Assembly: GCF_900099695.1 (NCBI RefSeq)
Contig: NZ_FNCY01000002.1
Span: 186,001 to 250,000, forward strand
Reading direction: 5' to 3'
DNA from: Propionivibrio dicarboxylicus
Lineage (GTDB): Bacteria; Pseudomonadota; Gammaproteobacteria; Burkholderiales; Rhodocyclaceae
Length of the DNA: 64,000 nt
Positions within the stretch are counted from its first letter, which is position 1, and each line of letters opens with the position of its first letter. Under the pieces are notes generated by a model. That model was given only the letters and a program-made list of their open reading frames with translations, searched no databases and was not told where the DNA came from. Shown here piece by piece: positions 1 through 10,165 of the stretch. A program made the translations under genes and the position numbers.

Positions 1-14
1 TAGCGCTGAAACAC

Positions 15-44
15 GAAGGCCCCCGTCGTCAGGCGAGGGCCTTC
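15..44. terminator. Hairpin downstream of the thioredoxin gene
   Basis: An 8-base inverted repeat (GAAGGCCC at 15-22, GGGCCTTC at 37-44) with a 14-base loop lies just beyond the stop of the minus-strand thioredoxin gene. It has no good T tract on either strand, so it may be a weak intrinsic terminator or a 3' end stabiliser. Confidence 0.35.
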
Positions 45-48
45 GGCA

Positions 49-378
49 TCAAGGCGCCGCGATCCGGGCCAGCGCCGCGCGGATCGATTCGGCGTCGTGC
101 GGACGCACGAGGCGCTCGACTTCCTTGCCGTCGCGCAAAAAAATCAGGCTCGGCCAGAGCTTGACCGTGAACGAGCGGCCGAGAGGCCGTCCCTTGCCGT
201 CCTCGACGCGGATATGGCGAACGCCCGGAAACCCGGTAAACGCCTCGGCAATCAGCGGCTGAGCCGCCTGGCAGTGCTCGCACCACGGCGCGCCAAACTC
301 GAGCAGCGTCGCGCCGGCCAGGGCGTCGATCTCGCTACGTACCGGCTCGACGGCCACAAATGTCGCATTCAGTCCCAT
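49..378 (-). CDS. Thioredoxin family protein
   Basis: This 109-residue cytoplasmic protein has the thioredoxin fold. The redox motif W-C-E-H-C has its cysteines at residues 33 and 36, and the conserved cis-proline loop (LWPSLIF) lies near residue 75. The E-H dipeptide between the cysteines differs from the G-P of housekeeping thioredoxins, so the redox potential and partners are probably different. The protein has no signal peptide or membrane segment. The start is supported by a good ribosome site (AAGGA, about 5 bases upstream). It is transcribed alone, divergently from the ACT-domain gene. It is probably a disulfide reductase or a monothiol-exchange helper; the physiological partner cannot be read from the sequence. 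Confidence 0.85.
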   Translation of the reverse strand: MGLNATFVAVEPVRSEIDALAGATLLEFGAPWCEHCQAAQPLIAEAFTGFPGVRHIRVEDGKGRPLGRSFTVKLWPSLIFLRDGKEVERLVRPHDAESIRAALARIAAP

Positions 379-427
379 CGCATTCCTTTCGTTTCAACAA
401 CGCGCACCATGACGGTCGCAAAACCAC

Positions 428-433
428 ATTATA
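428..433 (-). promoter_or_regulatory. Candidate -10 box for the thioredoxin gene
   Basis: Read on the minus strand, this is a perfect TATAAT about 50 bases upstream of the thioredoxin start. The best -35 candidate, 17 bases further upstream (TTAAGG at 456-451), is weak. Confidence 0.4.
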
Positions 434-566
434 TCGGCGTCGAAACCACACCTTAAGCGAAACGCCGGCAAAAGGGGCTAGCGGACGGACCGCGATGCTA
501 TACTCGTCGGCAGTTTCCTTGCACCGGCGGATCGCCAATGCCGGTCGTAGATAAAGAGGGATACCC

Positions 567-1097
567 ATGAACGCCCCCACCGCCTCTCTCATCCTCACCG
601 CCATCGGCGACGACCGCCCCGGCCTCGTGGAATCCCTGGCCGCGACAATCTCCCGTCATGACGGCAACTGGCTGGAATCGTCGATGTCGCATCTGGCGGG
701 AAAATTCGCCGGCATCGTCAACATTGCCTTGCCGGCCGACCGGATCGACGGTCTCAAGGCCGACCTTGCCACGCTGCAGGGGCTTCGGGTCACGGCGGAA
801 ATCTCCGATGCCGCAGCGAAAGAAAGCGGCCAGCGCAAGCTCAAGCTCTCGCTTGTCGGCCACGACCGGATCGGCATCGTCAAGGAGGTCTCGCAAGTAC
901 TGGCGCGACAAGCGATCAACGTCGAGTCGCTGACCACCTTCACCTCGAGCGCCGCGATGTCGGCCAGCACGCTGTTCCACGCCGTCGCCGAACTCACCGC
1001 GGCGCCTTCGCTCGACGCGCGGGCGCTCAAGCACGAACTCGAAACGCTTTCGAACGACCTCATGGTCGATATCACGCTCGACGAAACCATCAACTGA
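567..1097 (+). CDS. GcvR-like tandem ACT-domain regulatory protein
   Basis: The 176-residue protein consists of two ACT domains (about residues 5-85 and 92-170). Each opens with the typical beta strand and glycine-containing turn (IGDDRPGLVE, VGHDRIGIVKE). This is the architecture of the glycine cleavage repressor GcvR, an amino-acid-sensing protein that acts through protein-protein contact and not by binding DNA itself. The ribosome site AGAGGGA precedes the ATG. The diguanylate cyclase gene follows after 15 bases and is probably co-transcribed. No gcv genes are nearby, so regulation of glycine cleavage is inferred from the family only. A TATACT hexamer at 499-504 could be the -10 box. Confidence 0.8.
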   Translation: MNAPTASLILTAIGDDRPGLVESLAATISRHDGNWLESSMSHLAGKFAGIVNIALPADRIDGLKADLATLQGLRVTAEISDAAAKESGQRKLKLSLVGHDRIGIVKEVSQVLARQAINVESLTTFTSSAAMSASTLFHAVAELTAAPSLDARALKHELETLSNDLMVDITLDETIN

Positions 1098-1112
1098 CAG
1101 CGCCGCGCTTTC

Positions 1113-2603
1113 ATGGCCCCCGCCCAGCAACGCCTGACAACCCATTCGCGCCTGATTGTCGTCATCTTTTTCCTGATGTGCGGCGGCTTCGTGTTGACCT
1201 CGTTGAGCACCTATTACGTTTCCCGGGCTGAAATTCGCGACGCGATCATTAACACGGAACTGCCGCTCACCGCCGACAACATCTATTCGGAAATCCAGAA
1301 AGACCTGGTCCGCCCGACGCTGATTGCCTCGATGATGGCGCGCGACACCTTCCTGCGTGACTGGGTGCTCGTCGGCGAGCGCAACACCCCGCAAATGACG
1401 CACTACCTGAACGAGATCCGGAACCACTACGGCGCCACGAGCAGCTTCTTCGTCTCCGACCGAACACACGCGTACTACTCGACGCGCGGCATTCTCCGCA
1501 AGGTCAATGACCAGGATCCGCGCGACGCCTGGTATGCCCGTGTTCGCAGCATGAAGGAAACGCATGAGATCAATGTTGATTCGGACGAGCCCCCCCCCGG
1601 AGCGATGTCCATCACCATCAACCACCGAGTGCTCGACTACAACGGCAATTTCATCGGCGTCACCGGCGTCAGCCTCTCCGCCGATACGGTCACTCGCCTG
1701 GTCGACGAATACCAGAAGCGCTACGGCCGCAACATCCTTCTAACCGACGCCGAAGGCAAGATCATCCTGCGCGGCAAGGCACCCCGTAACGCCGGCGGCC
1801 AGTCCGCCCCTGCCTCCGACATCTTCAAGACCCCGGGATTGCGCGACATCGCTCCGGCGATCCTGAAGGCCAGCAGCGCCTCGTTCGAATACACGAACGA
1901 CGGCGAGCGCCACTTCATCAACGTCCGCGCCCTTCCCGAACTCAAGTGGTTCCTGATCGTCGACAAGCCCGCGCACCAGGCATACAGCGCGGTACAGCGA
2001 AGCCTCTTGATCAACCTGCTGCTATGCCTCACCACCACGATGATCGTGCTGGGGATCGTTCATCTCGCACTCCTGCGCCATCAGCAGCAACTCGAAGTCA
2101 TCGCCACTACCGACCGCCTGACGGGCCTCGCCAACCGCCGCGCGCTCGACGTCCTGTTGAAGCAGAAAATCCACGAAGCAAGCCGTCAAAAAACGCCGCT
2201 GACGGCCATCCTGATCGATATCGACCATTTCCGGACGATCAACGACACGCGCGGCCAACTCGCCGGCGACCGCATCCTCAGCGAGATCGCCCAAACCTTG
2301 CGCAACAACCTGCGCGCGTCTGACGTCGCTTGCCGCTGGGGCGGTGAAGAATTCCTCATCTCGCTGGCCGATACCGACCTCGAGGCGGCCACGCAAGTCG
2401 CCTGTACGCTCAGGGAAAAAATCGAAAACAGCCTGTATTTCTTCGAGAACGAAGCGCTGCGCGTCAGCGTCAGCGCCGGCGTCTCGCTTTTCCGCACCGG
2501 CGAGACGGTAGACGACTTCGTCGCCCGTGCCGAAGCGATGCTCCAGCGTGCCAAGGAAGAAGGCCGCAACCGGGTCTGCCGCGAGCCGATCGAATCGAAC
2601 TGA
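1113..2603 (+). CDS. Membrane-bound diguanylate cyclase with periplasmic Cache sensor
   Basis: This 496-residue inner-membrane enzyme makes cyclic di-GMP from two GTP. A first transmembrane helix (about residues 13-35) is followed by a periplasmic double-Cache-like sensor (about 40-290), a second helix (about 298-320) and a C-terminal GGDEF domain. The active-site motif is GGEEF at residues 410-414. An intact RxxD inhibitory site (RASD, 401-404) sits exactly five residues upstream, so product feedback inhibition is expected. There is no EAL domain. The start has no clear Shine-Dalgarno sequence and lies 15 bases after the ACT-domain gene, which suggests coupled translation. The ligand is unknown. 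Confidence 0.92.
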   Translation: MAPAQQRLTTHSRLIVVIFFLMCGGFVLTSLSTYYVSRAEIRDAIINTELPLTADNIYSEIQKDLVRPTLIASMMARDTFLRDWVLVGERNTPQMTHYLNEIRNHYGATSSFFVSDRTHAYYSTRGILRKVNDQDPRDAWYARVRSMKETHEINVDSDEPPPGAMSITINHRVLDYNGNFIGVTGVSLSADTVTRLVDEYQKRYGRNILLTDAEGKIILRGKAPRNAGGQSAPASDIFKTPGLRDIAPAILKASSASFEYTNDGERHFINVRALPELKWFLIVDKPAHQAYSAVQRSLLINLLLCLTTTMIVLGIVHLALLRHQQQLEVIATTDRLTGLANRRALDVLLKQKIHEASRQKTPLTAILIDIDHFRTINDTRGQLAGDRILSEIAQTLRNNLRASDVACRWGGEEFLISLADTDLEAATQVACTLREKIENSLYFFENEALRVSVSAGVSLFRTGETVDDFVARAEAMLQRAKEEGRNRVCREPIESN

Positions 2604-2743
2604 GTCCGCTCCCGACCGCCGGCTTCGGATTTCCGCAATAGCATTGTCCTACCCATTTTTGATATACCTATGGGATTGGCGTTTTGTGCTTGCACAACGT
2701 CAATCTTCGCAATGCCTCACTCTGAAGGAAGAGGAAACATTCC

Positions 2744-4540
2744 ATGAAAAAAACAACACTCAGAAGTATCGCCGCCATAGCACTTGCCTCGCTCGGGCTG
2801 TTGTGCGCAGGGACCGCGGCGGCCTCCGATGCCACCACCAACAAATACAGCAACATATCCCTCGACGAACTGCACAAGGGTAAGAAGGTGACCTGTGTCG
2901 GTTGTCATGAAGAAAAGCAGCAGGACAAGATCGCCGTCGACGACAACGAAACGGTCGTGAACGCGACCTGCGTCGAATGCCACGGCACGCTCGGCGAACT
3001 CGCCGCCTCAGCCAAGGGGCATATCACCCCGCACCGTTCGCACCTGGGTCAGATTGCCTGCACGTCCTGCCATAGCGGACACAGCCAGTCGAAGGTCTAC
3101 TGCAACAACTGCCACACCTTCGACATGTCGATCCCGGGCGGCAAGGCGCCGGTCAAGAAGGTCGAGCGCCTGGCGATCAACGCCCGCGGCGTCGAGAAGA
3201 CCGATGTCCTCGTCATTGGCGCCGGCGCAGCCGGATTCACCGCCGCGATCACCGCGCATGACGGTGGCGCCAAAGTCATCCTGGTCGAAAAGCAGCCGAT
3301 CACCGGCGGCAACAGCGCGCTGTCGGCCGGCGGCATGAACGCGACCGAAACCGTCTTCCAGAAGAAGAAAGGCATCAAGGATTCGGTCGACGTGATGATC
3401 AGCGACACGATGAAGGGCGGCGGCAACGCCAATGACGCCGAACTGGTCAAGATCCTGGCGACCAAGTCGGCCTCGTCGGTCGACTGGCTGACCTCGATCG
3501 GTGCCGACATCAGCGACATCGGCCAGATGGCCGGCGCGACCAACTACCGCACGCACCGTCCGACTGGCGGCGCGGCCGTCGGCTCGCACATCACCAACGT
3601 GCTGAAGAAGAATGCTGCCGACCGCAAGCTCGACGTGCGCGTCAATAGCAAGGTGCTCAAGCTCGTCGAAGACGGCTCGGGCCGCGTCATCGGCGCCGTC
3701 ATCGAAGGCAAGCACAGTGGCACCTACACCATCCTCGCCAAAGTCGTTGTCATGACCGCCGGCGGCTTCTCGGCCAATCAGGGAATGATCGGCCAGTACC
3801 AGCCGCAATACGTCGGCATGACGACGTCGAACCAGCCGGGCGCGACCGGCGACGGCATGCTGATCGGCGAACAGGCCGGCGGCCAGCTGATCGACATGAA
3901 GGAAATCCAGATCCACCCGACCGTCGCAGCCGGCAGCCGCATCCTGATCACCGAAGCCGTGCGCGGCAACGGTGCGATCCTGATCAACCGCGACGGCAAG
4001 CGCTTCGTGAACGAGCTGACGACGCGCGACAAGGCTTCGCAGGCGACGCTGGCGCAGCCGGGCGGCTCGGCCTACCTGGTCTTCGACTCGGTGATCCACA
4101 AGAGCCTCAAGCAGATCGACGGCTACTTCGAACTCGGCCTCGTCAAGGAAGGCGACTCGGTCGAGGCGCTGGCCAAGGCGATCGGCGCCCCGGCCGATGT
4201 GCTGGCACGCAGCATCGACACGTACAACAAGTCGTTCGACGCCAAGAAGGACAGCGAATTCGGCCGTCCGGACATGCCGCGCGCGATCCGCACGGCGAAG
4301 TTCTACGCCATCGAAGTCAAGCCCGGCATCCACTACACGATGGGCGGCCTGAAGATCAACCGCGACACGCAAGTCATCGGCAAGGACGGCAAGATCGTTG
4401 CCGGCCTGTTGGCGGCGGGTGAAGTCACCGGCGGTGTGCACGGCAAGAACCGCCTCGGCGGCAACTCGATCTCCGAGACGATCACCTTCGGCCGCATCGC
4501 CGGCGCCAACGCGCTCAAGATGGTCAAGGACAGCAAGTAA
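2744..4540 (+). CDS. fccA: Periplasmic tetraheme flavocytochrome c fumarate reductase
   Basis: The 598-residue exported enzyme closely resembles Shewanella FccA, which reduces fumarate to succinate in anaerobic respiration. A Sec signal (residues 1-27) is followed by a small cytochrome domain with four CxxCH heme sites at 51-55, 76-80, 106-110 and 120-124. The FAD domain follows, with its dinucleotide motif GAGAAG at 159-164. The fumarate site is recognisable from the HPT, TTRDKAS (catalytic arginine at residue 428) and HYTMGG motifs and from the C-terminal GEVTGGVHG-NRLGGN stretch. The intact catalytic arginine argues for fumarate over urocanate or other substrates. No cymA-like quinol donor is adjacent. 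A strong ribosome site (AAGGAAGAGG) precedes the ATG, and a terminator follows. The 140-base leader holds one TTGAT half-site at 2659-2663 but no full FNR palindrome. Confidence 0.9.
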   Translation: MKKTTLRSIAAIALASLGLLCAGTAAASDATTNKYSNISLDELHKGKKVTCVGCHEEKQQDKIAVDDNETVVNATCVECHGTLGELAASAKGHITPHRSHLGQIACTSCHSGHSQSKVYCNNCHTFDMSIPGGKAPVKKVERLAINARGVEKTDVLVIGAGAAGFTAAITAHDGGAKVILVEKQPITGGNSALSAGGMNATETVFQKKKGIKDSVDVMISDTMKGGGNANDAELVKILATKSASSVDWLTSIGADISDIGQMAGATNYRTHRPTGGAAVGSHITNVLKKNAADRKLDVRVNSKVLKLVEDGSGRVIGAVIEGKHSGTYTILAKVVVMTAGGFSANQGMIGQYQPQYVGMTTSNQPGATGDGMLIGEQAGGQLIDMKEIQIHPTVAAGSRILITEAVRGNGAILINRDGKRFVNELTTRDKASQATLAQPGGSAYLVFDSVIHKSLKQIDGYFELGLVKEGDSVEALAKAIGAPADVLARSIDTYNKSFDAKKDSEFGRPDMPRAIRTAKFYAIEVKPGIHYTMGGLKINRDTQVIGKDGKIVAGLLAAGEVTGGVHGKNRLGGNSISETITFGRIAGANALKMVKDSK

Positions 4541-4560
4541 GCTGATTCAAGTAACGCAAG

Positions 4561-4592
4561 AAGGCGGACCGATAAGCGGTCCGCCTTTTTTA
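4561..4592 (+). terminator. Rho-independent terminator after fccA
   Basis: A perfect 9-bp stem (GGCGGACCG at 4563-4571, CGGTCCGCC at 4577-4585) with a 5-base loop is followed directly by six Ts. It ends fccA transcription and separates it from ettA. Confidence 0.93.
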
Positions 4593-4674
4593 TTCCCGCA
4601 TCGCAACGCGCCACACAGCGGCTGGCTCGGGTAAACTTGCGGTTTTTCCATTTTCATTCTCGAAATCAACGCCC

Positions 4675-6339
<1,665 letters not shown>

Positions 6340-6356
6340 TTACCGGCTTGCCCAGC

Positions 6357-6384
6357 AAAAGGCCCGCAGGACGCGGGCCTTTTT
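6357..6384. terminator. Bidirectional terminator between ettA and the AbrB-family gene
   Basis: The stem GGCCCGC (6361-6367) pairs with GCGGGCC (6373-6379) around a 5-base loop. It is flanked by AAAA on the left and TTTTT on the right, so it can stop transcription from both convergent genes. Confidence 0.92.
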
Positions 6385-6399
6385 CATTTTGCGCCAGCA

Positions 6400-7536
6400 T
6401 CAAGCGAAGCGGCAGATCAGGCGCGCAACGAAGGGGCCGGTCAGGATCACCAGGAACAGGCGCAAGGTCTGCGCCGCGACGACGAAGGGGACGTCGGTAT
6501 TGGCGCCCATGGCCAGCAGGATCACCGAATCGAGGCCGCCCGGCGTCGTCGCCAGATACGCGGTGAGCGGATCGCAATGCGAGAAGTGATAGAGCGACCA
6601 GGCGAAGAAGGCGCACAGCGCGATCAGCAGGAAAGCCGAGAAGAACAGCCAGTGCAGCTTGCGCAAGGTCGAGATCAGCAGCGCGCGATTGAAGCCCAGG
6701 CCGACGTACCACCCGACCAGCACCGAGGCGCCGATCTGGAAGGCATTGGGCAGGCGGAACTCGACGACGCCAGCCGAATTGAGGACGGCGCCGACGATCA
6801 TCGTCGCCAGCAAGGGACCGGCCGGAATGCGCAGGCGAACGGCGATCAGGCTGCTGACGACGGCGATCGCCAGCGTCAGCGCCATCTGCACCGGCTGTCC
6901 CTGAAACAGCGCGGCGAACGACCACGGCGATGCCAATGCCGACGCGACCGGTTGCGGTACCGTCAGCCAATGCGCCACCATCGAGGCTGAGAGCACGACG
7001 ACGAGCACGCGCAGATACTGCATCATCGCCACCAGGCGCGCATCGGCACCGAAGGACTCGGCCATCGCCACCATCGCCGCCGCGCCACCTGGCGAAGAGC
7101 CCCAGGCGGCGGTATTGCCCGGCAGGATATGGAAACGGGTCATGCACCAGCCGACGAGGCCGCCGGCCACGACCGAACTGCAGACCATGCCGGCGAAGAC
7201 CAGCCAGTTGGCGGCGAGCACACCGAAAATCTGCGGCGACATGCTCTTGGCCACCGAACAGCCGACCAATGCCTGGGCACAGAAGAAGAAACGACGCGAC
7301 AGTTTCAGGCCGCTGCCGGACAGGCTGAAGATCAGGCCGCAGACGACCGCCCCGACGAAAAACGCGGCGGGGACATCAAGCCAGACGAGACCTGCGCCCG
7401 CAAGCAGGGACACGGAAAACAGCAACAGCCACAAGAGCACGGGCTTTGTGGCGATTCGGGGCGAAGGGGTATCGGACATCGGGGTCGGCCCCCGCAATCG
7501 GGGGCATGGCAGTCGGATCGGAAAGGCGGACATCAT
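6400..7536 (-). CDS. AbrB family membrane protein (putative transporter)
   Basis: The 378-residue polytopic membrane protein has about ten hydrophobic helices in two homologous halves. Each half carries the glycine/proline-rich AbrB-family signature (SSPGGAAAM near the middle, TTPGGLDSV near the C terminus). The family was named after an E. coli gene once linked to aidB regulation and has often been mislabelled ammonia monooxygenase; members are probably transporters of unknown substrate. The start is uncertain. GAGG lies immediately upstream of the tandem ATGs at 7536/7533, and another in-frame ATG at 7479 would remove 19 non-hydrophobic residues. It is monocistronic and convergent with ettA. 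Confidence 0.82.
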   Translation of the reverse strand: MMSAFPIRLPCPRLRGPTPMSDTPSPRIATKPVLLWLLLFSVSLLAGAGLVWLDVPAAFFVGAVVCGLIFSLSGSGLKLSRRFFFCAQALVGCSVAKSMSPQIFGVLAANWLVFAGMVCSSVVAGGLVGWCMTRFHILPGNTAAWGSSPGGAAAMVAMAESFGADARLVAMMQYLRVLVVVLSASMVAHWLTVPQPVASALASPWSFAALFQGQPVQMALTLAIAVVSSLIAVRLRIPAGPLLATMIVGAVLNSAGVVEFRLPNAFQIGASVLVGWYVGLGFNRALLISTLRKLHWLFFSAFLLIALCAFFAWSLYHFSHCDPLTAYLATTPGGLDSVILLAMGANTDVPFVVAAQTLRLFLVILTGPFVARLICRFA

Positions 7537-7580
7537 ACCTCAGGCCGACATGGACCGCGCGGCGAATGGTCTGCCGAAAT

Positions 7581-7645
7581 AAAATAACCCGCCACAGAGG
7601 CGGGTTATTTTGACGATCCGGGTTTTCGGCCGGGCGGCCGAAAAC
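7581..7645. terminator. Two tandem hairpins, terminators
   Basis: The first hairpin is a perfect 13-bp inverted repeat, AAAATAACCCGCC (7581-7593) with GGCGGGTTATTTT (7599-7611), which has A/T tracts on both sides. The second is GTTTTCGGCC (7622-7631) with GGCCGAAAAC (7636-7645). Together they follow the minus-strand gene ending at 7652 and insulate the AbrB-family gene. Confidence 0.85.
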
Positions 7646-7651
7646 AAAATT

Positions 7652-7936
7652 TCAGTGTTCGGCGCGCAGGCTGGCAGCGAAGGCCGCTTCCATGCTCTCG
7701 GGGAACTCGAACTGGCTGAAGGTGCGATGGATCTCGGCGTGATTGACGCCGGAAGTCGCATCCTGGAAGCTGATCCCCAGCGGCCGCCCGTTCGACGCGA
7801 GGGTCGCAAAGGCAAAGCGCCAGCGTTGTGCTTCGGCCAGACGTTCGCGCAATTCGCGCTCGTTGCTGATCGCAACACCCGCCTGCTTCAAGGAATCCAG
7901 AAACTCATCGAAGGATTCGTTACTCAGACTGCCCAT
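7652..7936 (-). CDS. Hypothetical 94-residue protein
   Basis: The family is not recognised. The chosen ATG (7934-7936) has a clear GGAG ribosome site seven bases upstream; a longer frame to 7972 lacks one. The product is soluble, acidic and probably helical, opening with an FDEFLDSLKQAGV stretch and a charged ERELRERLAEAQRWR helix, with no cysteines, signal peptide or membrane segment. It is monocistronic, backed by two strong terminators and divergent from rlhA. It is real by ribosome site, codon use and flanking terminators; its function is unknown. Confidence 0.6.
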   Translation of the reverse strand: MGSLSNESFDEFLDSLKQAGVAISNERELRERLAEAQRWRFAFATLASNGRPLGISFQDATSGVNHAEIHRTFSQFEFPESMEAAFAASLRAEH

Positions 7937-8126
7937 AATTTGCTCCGTCAGAAACAGTGGATTTCCCACCATGCGCCAAATAACGCGTCCTATTGAGGCC
8001 GGTTGACACAGTTTTTAATAATTTTGAAAAATTTTTACCAGAACCGCCGGCGCCGCCCTCTTGCCACTTTTCGATCAAGTACTTAGGAATGATTTAAAAT
8101 ACGCGCCCGTTTGAAAATCCCAACCC

Positions 8127-10001
8127 ATGACCACGCGCCCCCCCTGTCTCGAACTCCTGGCCCCGGCCAAGAACGCCGATTTCGGCATCGACGCCATCAC
8201 CCATGGTGCCGACGCCGTCTATATCGGCGGCCCGAGTTTCGGGGCTCGCAGCGAGGCCGGCAACAGCATCGCCGACATCGAGCGGCTCGCCCGCCACGCC
8301 CACCGCTTCAATGCCCGTGTGCTGGTTGCGCTCAACACCATCGTCGACGACCGCGAACTCGCGCAGGCGCGCGACATCGCCTGGCAAAGCTGGAACGCCG
8401 GCGCCGACGCGCTGATCGTCCAGGACATGGGCCTGCTCGAATGCGACCTGCCGCCGATCGCGCTGCACGCCAGCACGCAATGCGACATCCGCACACCGGA
8501 AAAAGCCCGTTTTCTCGACGCCGTCGGCTTTTCGCAGATGGTGCTGGCGCGCGAACTCTCGCTCGCCCAAATCGCCGCCATTGCTGCGCAGACGACGGCA
8601 ACACTCGAATTCTTCGTACACGGCGCCCTCTGCGTCAGCTACAGCGGCCAGTGCTACCTGAGCCACGCGCAGACCGGGCGTAGCGCCAACCGCGGCGAAT
8701 GCTCGCAGGCCTGCCGCCTGCCCTACACCGTCGCCGACGGCCAGGGCACCGTACTGCTCGAACGCAAACACGTCCTGTCGCTCAAGGACAACAACCAGAC
8801 CGACAATCTCGCCGCATTGATCGACGCCGGCATCCGCTCGTTCAAGATCGAAGGCCGCCTCAAGGATCTCTCCTACGTCAAGAACGTCACCGCCCACTAT
8901 CGCCAGCGGCTCGACGCCCTCCTTGAGCAACAACCGGCCTTGCGCCGCGCCTCGTCGGGCCGCAGCACCTTTCAATTCACGCCGAATCCGGACAAGACTT
9001 TCCATCGCGGCGCCACCGATTATTTCGTCACCGGCCGCCAGATCGACATCGGCGCCTTCGACTCGCCGAAATTCGCCGGCGAAGCCATCGGCGAAATTGC
9101 CCGGCTTGGGCGCAAGGAATTCGATCTCGCGACAAAAATTACGCTGAACAACGGCGACGGCCTCAGCTTCTTCACCGCCGACGGCGAACTGACCGGGTTG
9201 CGCGTCAATATCGCCGAGCCGATCGACGGCGGCTTCCGCCTGTCGCCCTCATTGACCGACGGGCGCCTGCCGGCTGGTCTCGCGGTCGGCACGAAAATCT
9301 TCCGCAACCACGACCAGGTGTTCGAACGGGCGCTCGAGAAGAAGTCGGCCGAGCGCCGCATCCCGCTGCAGATCCGGCTCGACGAAAGCGCCGACGGACT
9401 CGTGCTCGGCCTGACCGACGACCGCGGCGTCAGCGCCACGGCGACGATCACCCAGCCGCTCGAACCGGCCCGCGACGGCGAGCAGGCGCTGGCGGGGCTG
9501 CGCGAAGGTCTCGCCAAGCTCGGCAATACCCTCTACACGGCCGACACGATCACCCTCGACATCGCCACGCCGCGCTTCATCCCGGCCTCGCTGCTCAATG
9601 CACTGCGCCGCGAGGCGGTCGAAGCGCTCGACGCGGCACGCGCCGCCGCCTATCGCCGGCCCGAACGGGTCGCGGCACAAATACCACCGGCGCCTTACCC
9701 GGAAGCGGCGCTCTCCTATCTCGGCAACGTCTTCAACGCCGGCGCGCGCGCCTTCTACGAAAAACACGGCGTCACACGCATCGAACCGGCCTACGAATGC
9801 GGCGAGGAAACCGGCGAGGTCTCGCTGATGGTGACCAAGCATTGCCTGCGCTTCAGCCTCACGCTCTGCCCGAAACAGGTCAAGGGCATCCGCCCCGAAC
9901 CGTTGCAACTGATCCACGGCAAGGACCGCCTGATGCTGCGTTTCGACTGTCGCGCCTGCGAAATGCACGTCCTCGGACGCCTGAAACCGGTTCGCCGCTA
10001 G
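8127..10001 (+). CDS. rlhA: 23S rRNA 5-hydroxycytidine C2501 synthase RlhA (U32 family)
   Basis: The 624-residue protein matches E. coli RlhA (YdcP) along nearly its whole length. It has an N-terminal LELL-PA strand, HGADAVYIGGP, the HASTQCDIRT stretch and the signature region with cysteines 169, 176, 192 and 196 (HGALCVSYSGQC; RGECSQAC), followed by SFKIEGR and the C-terminal KHCLRF and CRACEMH motifs. RlhA hydroxylates C2501 of 23S rRNA; the cysteines are thought to hold an iron-sulfur cluster. Despite the U32 peptidase label, no protease role is implied. A TAAAAT at 8095-8100 is a possible -10 box. It is transcribed alone. Confidence 0.93.
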   Translation: MTTRPPCLELLAPAKNADFGIDAITHGADAVYIGGPSFGARSEAGNSIADIERLARHAHRFNARVLVALNTIVDDRELAQARDIAWQSWNAGADALIVQDMGLLECDLPPIALHASTQCDIRTPEKARFLDAVGFSQMVLARELSLAQIAAIAAQTTATLEFFVHGALCVSYSGQCYLSHAQTGRSANRGECSQACRLPYTVADGQGTVLLERKHVLSLKDNNQTDNLAALIDAGIRSFKIEGRLKDLSYVKNVTAHYRQRLDALLEQQPALRRASSGRSTFQFTPNPDKTFHRGATDYFVTGRQIDIGAFDSPKFAGEAIGEIARLGRKEFDLATKITLNNGDGLSFFTADGELTGLRVNIAEPIDGGFRLSPSLTDGRLPAGLAVGTKIFRNHDQVFERALEKKSAERRIPLQIRLDESADGLVLGLTDDRGVSATATITQPLEPARDGEQALAGLREGLAKLGNTLYTADTITLDIATPRFIPASLLNALRREAVEALDAARAAAYRRPERVAAQIPPAPYPEAALSYLGNVFNAGARAFYEKHGVTRIEPAYECGEETGEVSLMVTKHCLRFSLTLCPKQVKGIRPEPLQLIHGKDRLMLRFDCRACEMHVLGRLKPVRR

Positions 10002-10057
10002 CCCCGCCGTCGGACCGTCCGCAACACTCCCCAAGCCGGAGTGATCGCACCGATTAT

Positions 10058-10096
10058 CAAATGTGATTTGCCTGCCTGTCTGGGCCGCTCTAGATT
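10058..10096 (+). promoter_or_regulatory. Sigma-70 promoter with overlapping palindrome, ABC/LysR operon
   Basis: TTGCCT (10068-10073) and TAGATT (10091-10096) are separated by exactly 17 bases, and the first operon ATG lies about 70 bases downstream. The palindrome CAAATGTGATTTG (10058-10070) overlaps the -35 box and is a good place for a regulator, possibly the LysR protein encoded at the end of the operon (inference). Confidence 0.6.
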
Positions 10097-10165
10097 GCGT
10101 CCCACGACGACTGTGGCGCGGCCATTCCGCGTCGACCGGTCGCTCACTTCCCAAGGAGGAAAATC

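Noticed and set aside
2641..2743. Full FNR/NnrR site upstream of fccA
   Set aside because: Only the TTGAT half is present; the opposite half expected four bases later (ATCAA) reads CTATG.
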